From Bog-366 sp963722555 (GTDB lineage: Bacteria; Acidobacteriota; Terriglobia; UBA7540): a stretch of DNA of 64,000 nt. The DNA lies in the NCBI GenBank assembly GCA_963722555.1, contig CAVRNQ010000001.1, positions 879,339 to 943,338 on the forward strand, written 5' to 3'. Positions 16,951-26,970 of this stretch are shown piece after piece; within the stretch, counting starts at the first letter, position 1, and each line of letters starts with the position of its first letter. The translations under genes and the position numbers were made by a program. The notes under the pieces were generated by a model. The model ran no database searches, was not told the DNA's origin, and saw only the letters and a list, made by a program, of their open reading frames with translations.

Positions 16951-17994
16951 CTACACCACTGCCGCGGCGTTCTGTGTGGCGCGCGCCTGCTTCCAAATGT
17001 CGAAATATGGTTTCAATTCGCTCATCATGGCCTGGAATTGCGGGAAGCTGAGTGACTGTGCGCCGTCGCTCATGGCCTTTTCCGGGCAGGGGTGGACTTC
17101 CACAATCAAGCCGTCCGCGCCGATGGCCACCGCCGCGCGCGAGAGCGCCGGCACCAGGCTCTGCCGGCCCGTGGCGTGGCTGGGATCGACGATCACCGGC
17201 AGGTGGGTCAGCTCATTCAGCACCGGTACGGCGGAGATGTCGCAGGTGTTGCGGGTGGCGGTCTCAAAGGTGCGGATGCCGCGCTCGCACAGGATGACGT
17301 TGGGATTGCCGTGCGCGGTGATGTACTCGGCCGACATCAGCAATTCCTTGATGGTGGAGCTCATGCCGCGCTTGAGCAGCACCGGCCGCGGGCAGCGGCC
17401 CAGCACCTTGAGCAGTGCGAAGTTCTGCATATTGCGCGCGCCCACTTGCACGATGTCCGCGTACTCGGCCACCAGCGGAACGTCCGGCTCGCTCATGACC
17501 TCCGTGACGATGGCGAGGCCGGTGGCCGCGCGCGCCTTGGCCAGCAGCTTCAGTCCTTCGACTTCCAGGCCCTGGAAGTCGTAGGGCGAGGTGCGGGGCT
17601 TGAAAGCGCCGCCGCGCAGGATCTTCCCGCCCACGGAGGCCACGAACTCAGCCGCGTCCATGATCTGCTTCTCGCTCTCCACCGAGCAGGGGCCGGCCAT
17701 CACCACGAACTGATCACCCCCGATAGAGACACCGTTGATGGGAATTCGTGTGCGCTCCTGCTTGAATTCCTTGCTCACAAATTTGAAGGGCGAGGAAATT
17801 CGCATGGCGCTCGCGACCCCGGGTGCAACTTCGATCGCTTCCAAGCAGGCAGTAACATCGCCCACTCCGATCACCCCGATCACCACGCGCTCTTCGCCCT
17901 GAATGGAGTGAACCTTGTAGCCAAATTCGCGGATCCGCTCGAAGACATGTTCGATCTGCTCTTTGGTGGCATTCGGCTTCATGGAGATAATCAT
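16951..17994 (-). CDS. aroF: 3-deoxy-7-phosphoheptulonate synthase
   Basis: First enzyme of the shikimate pathway (phosphoenolpyruvate + erythrose 4-phosphate to DAHP). The 347-residue protein is the type I-beta form. A ferredoxin-like regulatory domain spans about residues 1-70 (MIISMKPNATKEQIEHV). The TIM barrel follows with VMAGPCSVE, RGGAFKPRTSPYDFQG, LLKRGMSSTIKE and VDPSHATGRQ. A strong AGGAGG site lies 9 nt before the ATG. The 200-nt leader holds a promoter, an aromatic-rich leader peptide and a terminator, so the gene is very likely controlled by attenuation. Confidence 0.95.
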   Translation of the reverse strand: MIISMKPNATKEQIEHVFERIREFGYKVHSIQGEERVVIGVIGVGDVTACLEAIEVAPGVASAMRISSPFKFVSKEFKQERTRIPINGVSIGGDQFVVMAGPCSVESEKQIMDAAEFVASVGGKILRGGAFKPRTSPYDFQGLEVEGLKLLAKARAATGLAIVTEVMSEPDVPLVAEYADIVQVGARNMQNFALLKVLGRCPRPVLLKRGMSSTIKELLMSAEYITAHGNPNVILCERGIRTFETATRNTCDISAVPVLNELTHLPVIVDPSHATGRQSLVPALSRAAVAIGADGLIVEVHPCPEKAMSDGAQSLSFPQFQAMMSELKPYFDIWKQARATQNAAAVV

Positions 17995-18018
17995 TGCTGC
18001 CTTCCTCCTCCCAAAACG

Positions 18019-18045
18019 AAAAAGCCCACTCGCTGGGAGTGGGCT
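18019..18045 (-). terminator. Intrinsic terminator (attenuator) in the aroF leader
   Basis: On the minus strand AGCCCACTC (18045-18037), loop CCAGC and GAGTGGGCT (18031-18023) form a perfect 9-bp stem followed by a T run (18023-18019). It lies only 25 nt before the aroF start, inside the transcript. An alternative partner for its 5' arm, GAGTGG-C-GTTGG at 18089-18078, would form an antiterminator. Confidence 0.85.
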
Positions 18046-18088
18046 GGCCTTACTTCGATCTCTTTTCCCCGTTCAGACCAACGCCACT

Positions 18089-18160
18089 CTACCGGTTTGG
18101 AGCAAAGCCCCAAAACCGGTAACTAAAGTACCAAAACGAGTTGGCGTAAGTCCTGAACAT
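18089..18160 (-). CDS. Aromatic-rich leader peptide of aroF
   Basis: A 23-codon ORF whose product has 10 aromatic residues: Phe at 2, 9, 12, 16, 19, Tyr at 5, 11, 14 and Trp at 10 and 17. Residues 9-19 read FWYFSYRFWGF. It begins just downstream of the predicted transcription start and ends at a TAG that overlaps the antiterminator segment. This is the layout of ribosome-mediated attenuators such as trpL and pheL, here sensing Phe, Tyr and Trp together. No strong Shine-Dalgarno precedes the ATG, which is close to the transcript 5' end, so initiation may be nearly leaderless. Confidence 0.85.
   Translation of the reverse strand: MFRTYANSFWYFSYRFWGFAPNR
18091..18120 (-). promoter_or_regulatory. 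Pause-like hairpin in the aroF leader
   Basis: ACCGGTTTTGGGGC (18120-18107) and GCTCCAAACCGGT (18103-18091) form a long stem with a TTT loop covering the last third of the leader-peptide frame. A second outer stem, GTTCAG...CCAAC (18158-18140) with GTTGG-T-CTGAAC (18082-18071), would enclose it and sequester the antiterminator segment. Confidence 0.7.
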
Positions 18161-18168
18161 CAAAAGGC

Positions 18169-18197
18169 AGTATATAGCAACTCCTTCGAGGCCGCAA
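18169..18197 (-). promoter_or_regulatory. Putative sigma70 promoter of aroF
   Basis: On the minus strand TTGCGG (18197-18192) and TATACT (18174-18169) are 17 bp apart, giving a start near 18162, immediately before the leader-peptide ATG at 18160. Confidence 0.6.
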
Positions 18198-18283
18198 GGC
18201 TTCCCTGCGAGTTTCCGATTCTTCAGGGTCGCGCCGGGAAAGGGGGATCGATGGCACGCGTGGGGTAGGCAGGATCCATCTTC

Positions 18284-18314
18284 AAAAGAACGGGGCCTCC
18301 TTAGCGGAGGCCCC
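18284..18314 (-). terminator. Intrinsic terminator of the structured RNA unit
   Basis: GGGGCCTCC (18314-18306), loop GCTAA, GGAGGCCCC (18300-18292): a perfect 9-bp GC-rich stem followed by G then TTCTTTT. The T tract fixes the direction as minus strand. Confidence 0.8.
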
Positions 18315-18579
18315 AATCGTCCAGTCAGTTGACGGTCCGAAAGTGGTGAGCGGGAGAGAGGAGCCCCTCATAGCTTTGCTCTCACCCGTCCCACCACCGT
18401 CCGGAGCCCTTCAGGGAACCCTTCCGGCGGTCCGATCGACCGTCAGGTCCAGCCCGCAGATGAATTCGCTGGAGGCTGGAATTTCCGCCGGATCCGTTCC
18501 CCTGCTAAGCAGTACTCCTTTCGTCTCACACACAATCCATGAGACGACTTGGTTGGGGTCTCGACCCAAACCCCCGTTG
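18284..18579 (-). ncRNA. Unidentified structured RNA upstream of aroF
   Basis: About 290 nt with a dense set of complementary segments on the minus strand: TCGTCTCA/TGAGACGA (18547-18540 with 18528-18521); GGGAAC/GTTCCC plus TCCGGCGG/CCGCCGGA (18501-18485 with 18430-18414) enclosing CCAGCC/GGCTGG; GTGGTG...GGG-GAGAG with CTCTC-CCC...CACCAC (18397-18379 with 18360-18343). It ends in an intrinsic terminator and begins at a promoter-like sequence. I could not match it to 6S RNA, RNase P, tmRNA, SRP RNA or a T-box. It may be a free small RNA or a riboswitch-like first control tier for aroF. Confidence 0.55.
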
Positions 18580-18585
18580 AATCCC

Positions 18586-18615
18586 ATCTTAGAAACGCTC
18601 TGGACCGCGGGTCAA
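18586..18615 (-). promoter_or_regulatory. Putative promoter of the structured RNA
   Basis: On the minus strand TTGACC (18615-18610) and TAAGAT (18591-18586) with an 18-bp spacer; start expected near 18579. Confidence 0.45.
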
Positions 18616-18858
18616 GGGGCAGTGGGGGGAGAAAGCAAAATAGTTCTGAGGGCTACGCAGCCTGCTGCGTCGATTGCCGGAAAGACCCAAGATATCGTAT
18701 GGCAGGCGATTTCTATGTGGTGAGTTGAGCGACCCTGGCCCGAAGTCCTCACCACGGAAGGGAAGGGCGGCCTTAACCCGCGCATCCTGCGGCCCGAAGA
18801 AAATCGCGCCGCGTGGTGAGAAATCGGGGCTGGGCGCGCCACACTCGCTCGCCGCGTC

Positions 18859-20391
18859 TTACTTGCTTACGCCGCGCTTTCCCGCCACCCAGTCATCCCA
18901 CTGGCCGAGACCCTTCATCTGCTCATCCAGCTTCGTGTCGCGCAGAAGTTTCTCCACTTCCGCGCGCGTCTGGTGTCGAGCCGGAGGCTCGGGACGTTCC
19001 GCCAGTCCCCACACCAGCACCGCGGCGAGGGCGGCATTCGTCCGGGCTTGGCGGCCATTTACAACATCATAAACATCTGACTCGGCATGGTAATTGGGAA
19101 GGTACGGAGCCCACTCCTGCCTGCCGACCAGGTTGGGAACTCCCGAGATGAGGAAATCGAAGTTGTCGGTGCCATCGATGGCCTCCAAGGTATCGTCGGC
19201 CGCTGCGAGGCCCGCAACCGCGGCGAGCGCCTGGTCAATGGGCCGGCGCAGATCCTCGCGGCCGTTAAGATAGAAGCCCGTGATGCGGCCGGAGCCCGTG
19301 TCGAACTCGATCATGACGACGTGCCGGCTGATTTCCGCGGCGTGTCGCAGGACATACGCCGCAGAGCCGAGCATGCCCTGTTCTTCGCCCGTGAAGAGCA
19401 CAAAGCGCACGGTGCGGCGCGGCACGAGGCCCAGGGCCTGGAAGCTGCGCGCCACGTCGATGACCAGGGTGGCATTCACGCCGTCGTCCTCCGCGCCGGT
19501 GCCCAGGTCCCAGGAATCCAGGTGCGCCCCGATCAGCACAATCTCTTCGGGTTTCTCGCGGCCGCGAATTTCCGCCACGACGTTGCGCGCTCGAAAGGGG
19601 CCACCCACGCGGCTGGGAAGGTCCAGCCGCAGCCGAACCTCGCCGCGGTCCGCGAGGCGCGCCAGTCGCGCGGCGTGCTCGCGTGCCACGATGGCGGTGG
19701 GAAGGGGAACGACCTCGCCCCCCATCCCCATGGGGTGGCGGTAGAGCAGCAGGTGCGGCTGCGCGGACTGCACGAGCAAGGCTGCCACGCCGGCTCTCTG
19801 GGCCGCCGCGAGCAGCGGACCGTCGCGCGTGTACTCGGCAAACAGATCGCCTTCGGTCTTCATCTCCGGCGAGAGCACCAGGGCGATCGAGCCGCGCGCC
19901 CCGTCGCCCAGGCGATCGAAGGCCTCCCGGCTGCCGTCGCCGGCATTCACGAGTCGAGCCTCCAGGGCGTGCCCGCCGGGCGTGGGAGCAGTCGAGGGAG
20001 CCGCGGCGACGCGGACCGGAAACTCGACGGGCGCCAGGCATTCCGCCTGATCATGACCTCCTGCCCAGGAGCCGGGGATGGTGTAAGGTTCTGTCCACAC
20101 GGAATTCACGCCTGCGGCGCGGAAGCGGGCCACCGCCCAATCCACGGCACGCTCGCAGGCCGGGGAGCCAGTCGGCCGGCCGCCGATGCCGTCACACAGT
20201 TCGCGCAGGTCGTCGAGCAGCGGCGTCGCGCCCAACTCGCGCCCCGCGAGGAGTTCGGCCGCGCCCGTTTCCGCGCCCGGCGCCCGCGCCGCACCCCGGG
20301 GCTGCGCGGCAGGCGTCCCAAACCAAAACGCTGCCCAGGCGCAGAGCAGGGCAAGGGTAAACAGAGCTTGGCGTGAGACAGTCTTGGGCAT
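18859..20391 (-). CDS. Secreted M28-family zinc aminopeptidase
   Basis: Di-zinc exopeptidase with an N-terminal export signal (KTVSRQALFTLALLCAWAAFWFGTPAAQ) and a probable PA-type insert (about residues 100-270) before the catalytic domain. Metal and catalytic residues are visible: GAHLDSWDLG (His, Asp), GAEDDGVNA (Asp), FTGEEQGMLG (Glu-Glu), EFDTGSG (Asp) and NYHAESDVYD (His). The 510-residue protein starts at the ATG at 20391 (GGAGGGG site); a start at 20454 would add a stretch unlike a signal peptide. It probably acts in the periplasm or outside the cell on peptides. It stands alone. Confidence 0.9.
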   Translation of the reverse strand: MPKTVSRQALFTLALLCAWAAFWFGTPAAQPRGAARAPGAETGAAELLAGRELGATPLLDDLRELCDGIGGRPTGSPACERAVDWAVARFRAAGVNSVWTEPYTIPGSWAGGHDQAECLAPVEFPVRVAAAPSTAPTPGGHALEARLVNAGDGSREAFDRLGDGARGSIALVLSPEMKTEGDLFAEYTRDGPLLAAAQRAGVAALLVQSAQPHLLLYRHPMGMGGEVVPLPTAIVAREHAARLARLADRGEVRLRLDLPSRVGGPFRARNVVAEIRGREKPEEIVLIGAHLDSWDLGTGAEDDGVNATLVIDVARSFQALGLVPRRTVRFVLFTGEEQGMLGSAAYVLRHAAEISRHVVMIEFDTGSGRITGFYLNGREDLRRPIDQALAAVAGLAAADDTLEAIDGTDNFDFLISGVPNLVGRQEWAPYLPNYHAESDVYDVVNGRQARTNAALAAVLVWGLAERPEPPARHQTRAEVEKLLRDTKLDEQMKGLGQWDDWVAGKRGVSK

Positions 20392-20539
20392 GGATTCTCC
20401 CCTCCAGGGGCAGGCCCAGCAGCCACGTGGAGGTAGCAAGGGTCCCCGCGACAAGAAGGCCGTAAGTTTCGAACTTTACCACAACGCCTTCTTACTGGGT
20501 CACGCAGACATCGTTTTGAAGCTGTGAAATAATCCCTGG

Positions 20540-20650
20540 ATGGGCAAAAGCATTTCACGCAAAGGCGCAAAGCCGCAGAAGGCGCAAAGAAAACAAAGCA
20601 GTTGTTCTTTGCGAGTCTTTGCGCCTTGGCGTCTTTGCGTGAGATTGTTT
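20540..20650. repeat. Dispersed GGCGCAAAG word repeat
   Basis: CACGCAAAGGCGCAAAG and, about 60 bp on, its complement CTTTGCGCCTTGGCG form an inverted pair in the 1.1-kb gene-poor gap 20392-21520. Non-coding. Confidence 0.55.
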
Positions 20651-20838
20651 ATTTTTTCACGACTTCTTTGGAATGTTGGCAGCGAACTGTGTGGCATAGC
20701 GCGATTAGCCCATTTCCTTTCAACAACATTCTGCCTTCGCCCTGAATTACCGCGCAACCCGTGCATTTTCCGCTAAAAAGCCCGATCGATTTTCTTCCAT
20801 TATCGCGAAATTTGTGAATTATCGGCCCAAAAGCCCGA

Positions 20839-21033
20839 TCAATTCTCGGTCATTGTGTCATGCGCCCCTTTGTTTTCATACACATAGTCGGGTCGATCTT
20901 CATTTTTAACATCTTTATGGGTCAGCGCCCCGTTCCGGACCTTGATCAGCGGGTTGGTGAGACGCCACAATTGGCGCAGGCGGGAATCTTCCATTCTTTG
21001 CAGAAACATCGCGTTTTCGTCGTCCGGAGCCAT
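20839..21033 (-). CDS. Possible small ORF, unknown
   Basis: A 64-codon frame (start APDDENAMFLQRMEDSRL) with plausible amino-acid composition, ending KGAHDTMTEN. It lies in the gene-poor region between the M28 peptidase and the RHS remnant, and two short repeats of AGCCCGATC follow it. No domain is recognised. It may be the relic end of a larger gene or part of a dispersed repeat rather than a functional gene. Confidence 0.3.
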   Translation of the reverse strand: MAPDDENAMFLQRMEDSRLRQLWRLTNPLIKVRNGALTHKDVKNEDRPDYVYENKGAHDTMTEN

Positions 21034-21426
21034 CAGGGTGTTGCGATTCTAGGGTGATCAACTGATCAGGATGCGCCTCAGGCCGAGCCCCGAAAGCGCG
21101 TTCTTTCCAAATTGACCATCGGGGCCGAGCCCTGTTCGGCCACAGGACATACCCCTGCAGGCTAGCACCATACCTGGTGATTGTCAATACAGTTATTGCC
21201 TGCGTCGCCTACGGGTAGGCAGTGTTTTCAAGGAAAGTGCCTACTTGTCCGACTTATTCCCCTCCTGGTTCAGGAGGGGGTCAGGGGGTGGTCAAGCCAG
21301 CCTAGCGTACCGGGTAGGGGCGCTTCGCGAAGCGCCCTCGCGGAAGCGCGCGGGATTGGTGACAGGGGCGGTTCGCGAACCGCCCCTGCGAAAACGTGCG
21401 CGATTGTGGCCCGGGTGGGAGCCAGC

Positions 21427-21463
21427 GTAGCGCGGACCTCCGCGGTGTGAGGTCTGCGGCTTT
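21427..21463. repeat. GTAGCGC hairpin repeat with GGACCTC core
   Basis: GTAGCGCGGACCTC and GAGGTCTGCGGCT form a hairpin of the family seen at 1611 and 24053, with a different inner stem. Confidence 0.55.
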
Positions 21464-21552
21464 TCGCGCCGGCCTGGCAACAGCGGTGGTAGAATGCCCA
21501 CCAATCGTCGCAGTGATTCCCGCTTTCCGGAGGTGCCGATGCGGCGGGGAAC

Positions 21553-22845
21553 TTGACGGGTGACGGCACGTACACCTACCAGTGGGACGCGGAGGGGCGG
21601 CTGAAATCGGTGAACAACGGGGCGGCGCGGAGTTACATCTATAACGCCTTGGGGCGAGAGGTGGAATGGCATGGGGACGGCCGCGTCTCGGAGGATCTCA
21701 CCGACTTGGCGGGCCACTACCTGGGGTCGGTTGACCCCTCGACCGGCGCCTGGACGGGTGAGAGAATCCCGGGGAGCAGTATATACTTAGCGTGGTATGT
21801 CAACGGCGGGACCACTTTTTTCCACTACAACGCCCTGGGCTCGTCGATGATGAACACCCACCAGGACGGCAACACGGTTTCGAACGACGTCCTCTTCTAT
21901 CCTTGGGGACAAATGTGGGCCTCCCCCGTAAACGATTACTTCCAATTCTTCGGAAATATTGAGGGCTGGGATTGGGAGATCGGCGAAGGCGTCACCCCGA
22001 ATCGCTATTACCCCAACTACCAGGGCCGCTGGCTCAGCCCCGACCCCCTCGCCGGCGACATCTCGAACCCCCAGTCCCTCAACCTCTACGCCTATGCGCT
22101 GAATAACCCCACGAGCCTCACCGACCCGCTAGGGCTTCAGGGTTGCCCAGGAGGATCCCACAGCATTGGGTCAGGACAGTGCGAATCAAATTACACAGGG
22201 GGCGAGGAGATGTGGTTTCCCTTGTCTTGGCTGTGGGATCCATTTTCGCTAATCGACATACCGGCCAAAGGGTTTTGGTTTTGGAATGGTGAATGGGGGC
22301 GGGAGGATATGGGGAACGGTTTTTCTGCCGCTGTGGCAGGGGGATGGCTAACGAAGGACGACCTCGCAACCCTCCCGCTGCCAGACCTCACGAATATTCT
22401 GCGGGGACTCTCGCCCACGACGTGCAGTGGCGAGGCCACATTCTCGGCGGTAGGTCCAGACCAAGCCACGGACGCAGGAGCGCTCGCGGCCTTCGGTATC
22501 CCGGGGCATCAAACGGGAGGTGTGGCCGTCAACCCCGCGATCTTTGGACTGCCCCTGCCGGGCGGTAAAGGGAATATAGGTGTGCAGCGGCAGTTGGCCG
22601 GGATGTCCCCTTTCATTTCCATATACCCGAATGGACTGAACCTCTACGGCGGGCCGCACCCTCCCTACGCCATCTCGGACATTGGGGATAGGAACATCCG
22701 GAACAGTGCTAGTCCGCGCTTCGACCTCTACGGGTTTCCCTCGCAGAAATCCGCGCTACAGTTTGGGAGACAGATCGTCCCTACTATCATCCTGGTTTCG
22801 GGTGGGTTGCCGTGCCCGACAGGTTTCTCTGGGGGGCAGAAATGA
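21553..22845 (+). CDS. RHS repeat-associated core fragment with variable C-terminal tip (5'-truncated)
   Basis: The frame carries the end of an RHS/YD-repeat cage: NLTGDGTYTYQWDAEGRLKSV, GREVEWHG, the core-domain HYNALGSSMM and YYPNYQGRWLSPDP, then the boundary motif NLYAYALNNPTSLTDPLG near residue 190. A unique 235-residue tip follows, as in polymorphic toxins, but I do not recognise its fold. The 5' end is missing: an in-frame TGA lies at 21514 and no signal peptide or long YD array precedes it, and the TTG start has no good ribosome site. It is therefore an orphan RHS tip or relic. The next gene overlaps its stop by ATGA. Confidence 0.75.
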   Translation: MTGDGTYTYQWDAEGRLKSVNNGAARSYIYNALGREVEWHGDGRVSEDLTDLAGHYLGSVDPSTGAWTGERIPGSSIYLAWYVNGGTTFFHYNALGSSMMNTHQDGNTVSNDVLFYPWGQMWASPVNDYFQFFGNIEGWDWEIGEGVTPNRYYPNYQGRWLSPDPLAGDISNPQSLNLYAYALNNPTSLTDPLGLQGCPGGSHSIGSGQCESNYTGGEEMWFPLSWLWDPFSLIDIPAKGFWFWNGEWGREDMGNGFSAAVAGGWLTKDDLATLPLPDLTNILRGLSPTTCSGEATFSAVGPDQATDAGALAAFGIPGHQTGGVAVNPAIFGLPLPGGKGNIGVQRQLAGMSPFISIYPNGLNLYGGPHPPYAISDIGDRNIRNSASPRFDLYGFPSQKSALQFGRQIVPTIILVSGGLPCPTGFSGGQK

Positions 22846-23489
22846 AGCGTGGACTGGCTCTGTGGCTTATGCTCTGCGGCTTGTCGTCTTTGACCTTCGC
22901 CAAGAGCGCGGAAAGACCGCTTCCTACGGTGCTGAGTGCCGTTGACAGGGAAACGGTAGTATCGCCTGACGGCAAGTGGCAGCTCACAGTTTGGGGTGAG
23001 AAGGACGAATCCCCATGGATAGTGCTTGAGTCGAGGGATGTGCAATCCAAGTATCGCGTACAAGTGTGGCCTATAGCCAGGAACGCACGCGTCTTGTGGG
23101 CACCCGACAGCCAAGCGTTTGCTTTCACAGATGCGAGGTTCGAGGATAGTGACTATCTGTTCGTGGACTACCTCAGAGGTTATCTCGGCTCAGAAGTCAC
23201 TGACCTTAGTTCAATGATCGAGAGTCACTTTTCGCGGTTTGTGGGTAAACGATACGAGATCCTCAGATGGTACGTGAAGCCGCTTGCGTGGGTGCAGAAG
23301 GGGGTGCTCTTGGTTGGGGTCGACTGCGATACCGCGGAAAAGATAACCCCGCCCCCCAAACAACAACCGGTCCAGAATTGGTTTCGTAGCTATCTGGTCG
23401 ATGTGGAGCAGCGAAAGGTCATTGACGATCTGGACGAGCAGCAAACGAAAAGCCGCTATGGCATCGACCTGCAGAAAGAGAAGTGGTGA
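22842..23489 (+). CDS. Exported protein coupled to the RHS tip, unknown function
   Basis: A 215-residue protein with a clear signal peptide (KRGLALWLMLCGLSSLTFA). The mature part has alternating strands (SPDGKWQLTVWGEKDE, VLWAPDSQAFAFTD) reminiscent of a single beta-propeller-like or TolB-like blade. The ATG at 22842 overlaps the RHS stop codon (ATGA), implying translational coupling. That position is where immunity proteins for RHS toxins often sit, but the function is inference only; it could equally be an unrelated exported protein. Confidence 0.65.
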   Translation: MKRGLALWLMLCGLSSLTFAKSAERPLPTVLSAVDRETVVSPDGKWQLTVWGEKDESPWIVLESRDVQSKYRVQVWPIARNARVLWAPDSQAFAFTDARFEDSDYLFVDYLRGYLGSEVTDLSSMIESHFSRFVGKRYEILRWYVKPLAWVQKGVLLVGVDCDTAEKITPPPKQQPVQNWFRSYLVDVEQRKVIDDLDEQQTKSRYGIDLQKEKW

Positions 23490-23518
23490 GTGGGTGGAGC
23501 ATCTTACTGAATCTCCCG

Positions 23519-23663
23519 GGTGGCGCATACGTCCCGACGGTTCTTGTCGGGATGTATGCGACCCAGGGACAATATAGTATTCGGGTGTATAAGCTAAAGC
23601 ACTATTACGGCCTCAATCATCTGCATGATTTGACCACCCGCACGCACCGTCGCGCGCGCCGGG
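23519..23663. repeat. 145-bp direct repeat, copy 1
   Basis: Begins GGTGGCGCATACGTCCCG and ends with TCGCGCGCGCCGGGTT. It is nearly identical to 23791-23930 in the same orientation. A weak reading frame runs through both copies but is not conserved as a gene. Confidence 0.7.
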
Positions 23664-23674
23664 TTCTTGATTTC

Positions 23675-23755
23675 TAGCCCTCTCCCTTGGGGAGAGGGTG
23701 GACCGCGGCCGGCGCTTTCACGAGCCGGCGCGGTACGGGTGAGGGGTCTCTTTCA
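23675..23755. repeat. CCCTCTCCC / GGGTGAGGGG repeat block
   Basis: CCCTCTCCCTTGGGGAGAGGG followed by GGTGAGGGGTCTC, similar to the bodies of the elements at 4424, 6215, 7231 and 11555. Confidence 0.5.
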
Positions 23756-23790
23756 CCCAAAGAACCTCGTCGCGCGGGTGGCAGGTGGCG

Positions 23791-23930
23791 GGTGGCGCAT
23801 CCGTCCCGCCGGTTTTTGTCGGGATGTATGCGACCCAGGGACGATAGAATGTTCGGGTGCTAAAGCACTAATACGGCCTCAATCATCTGCATTATTTGAC
23901 CACCCGCACGTATCGTCGCGCGCGCCGGTT
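23791..23930. repeat. 145-bp direct repeat, copy 2
   Basis: Second copy of the repeat at 23519-23663, 270 bp downstream in the same orientation. Confidence 0.7.
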
Positions 23931-24052
23931 TGACTCCGAACTTTCGGCAGGCTAGCGAAATAGCCCCAAATCGGTCATTCTGAGCCCATTCGCTGCGCTC
24001 AGGGTGAACTTTGCGAAGGACGTCAGCAGTTCGCTCGGGTAAGTAGAAGCGG

Positions 24053-24336
24053 GTAGCGCGGAGTTGGTTTGTAACTCTGCGGCTCTTCGAGGGTTCCTGA
24101 GTATACAAGCCGCGGAGTTCAAGAACAACTCCGCGCTACCTGTTTTGGCCAGCCGATGAGAATGCGAGGGGTAGCGCAGAGTTTTGCGCGCTAGCGCAAA
24201 CTCTGCGGTTCGTCGTTCCGGTTCGCCCGAATCAGCATGCGCGCCGGACCATGCAAGGATACGTATTTCATATCTGAGCGATTGTTATCAACAGTGCAAG
24301 CCGCAGAGTTTGAACAGCGCAAACTCTGCGCTACCT
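24053..24336. repeat. Cluster of GTAGCGC hairpin repeats
   Basis: Four hairpin copies (about 24053-24094, 24106-24139, 24171-24213, 24298-24334) with ends GTAGCGC and GCGGTTC or GCGGCTC in alternating orientation. Inner stems are AGAGTT or GGAGTT. The 900-bp gap 23490-24405 holds these and other repeats but no credible gene. Confidence 0.7.
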
Positions 24337-24405
24337 GCTACCCGCTTTACCCCAATGCCTTCTGGCCAGACTCACAAGTGTTGGGCGGGAAGCCTGCGGC
24401 GAGGT

Positions 24406-26886
<2,481 letters not shown>

Positions 26887-26970
26887 CGGTCACCTCGCAC
26901 GCGCCGGCTCAGGAAATGGCAGGTGCACGGCCCCGCGGCTCGGGGCCTTCCACGGCCGGCCTCACAAAAG

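Noticed and set aside
18284..18579. T-box riboswitch interpretation of the structured RNA before aroF
   Set aside because: GGTGGTGGGACGGG only loosely resembles the TGGNACCGCG box and no convincing specifier loop was found; left as unidentified RNA.
19087..20376. A 429-codon open frame on the plus strand opposite the M28 peptidase
   Set aside because: The minus-strand frame has a signal peptide and all metal ligands; the plus frame has none.
23483..23933. Short frames through the 145-bp duplication
   Set aside because: The two copies give slightly different translations with no recognisable domain and no ribosome binding site; treated as a repeat.
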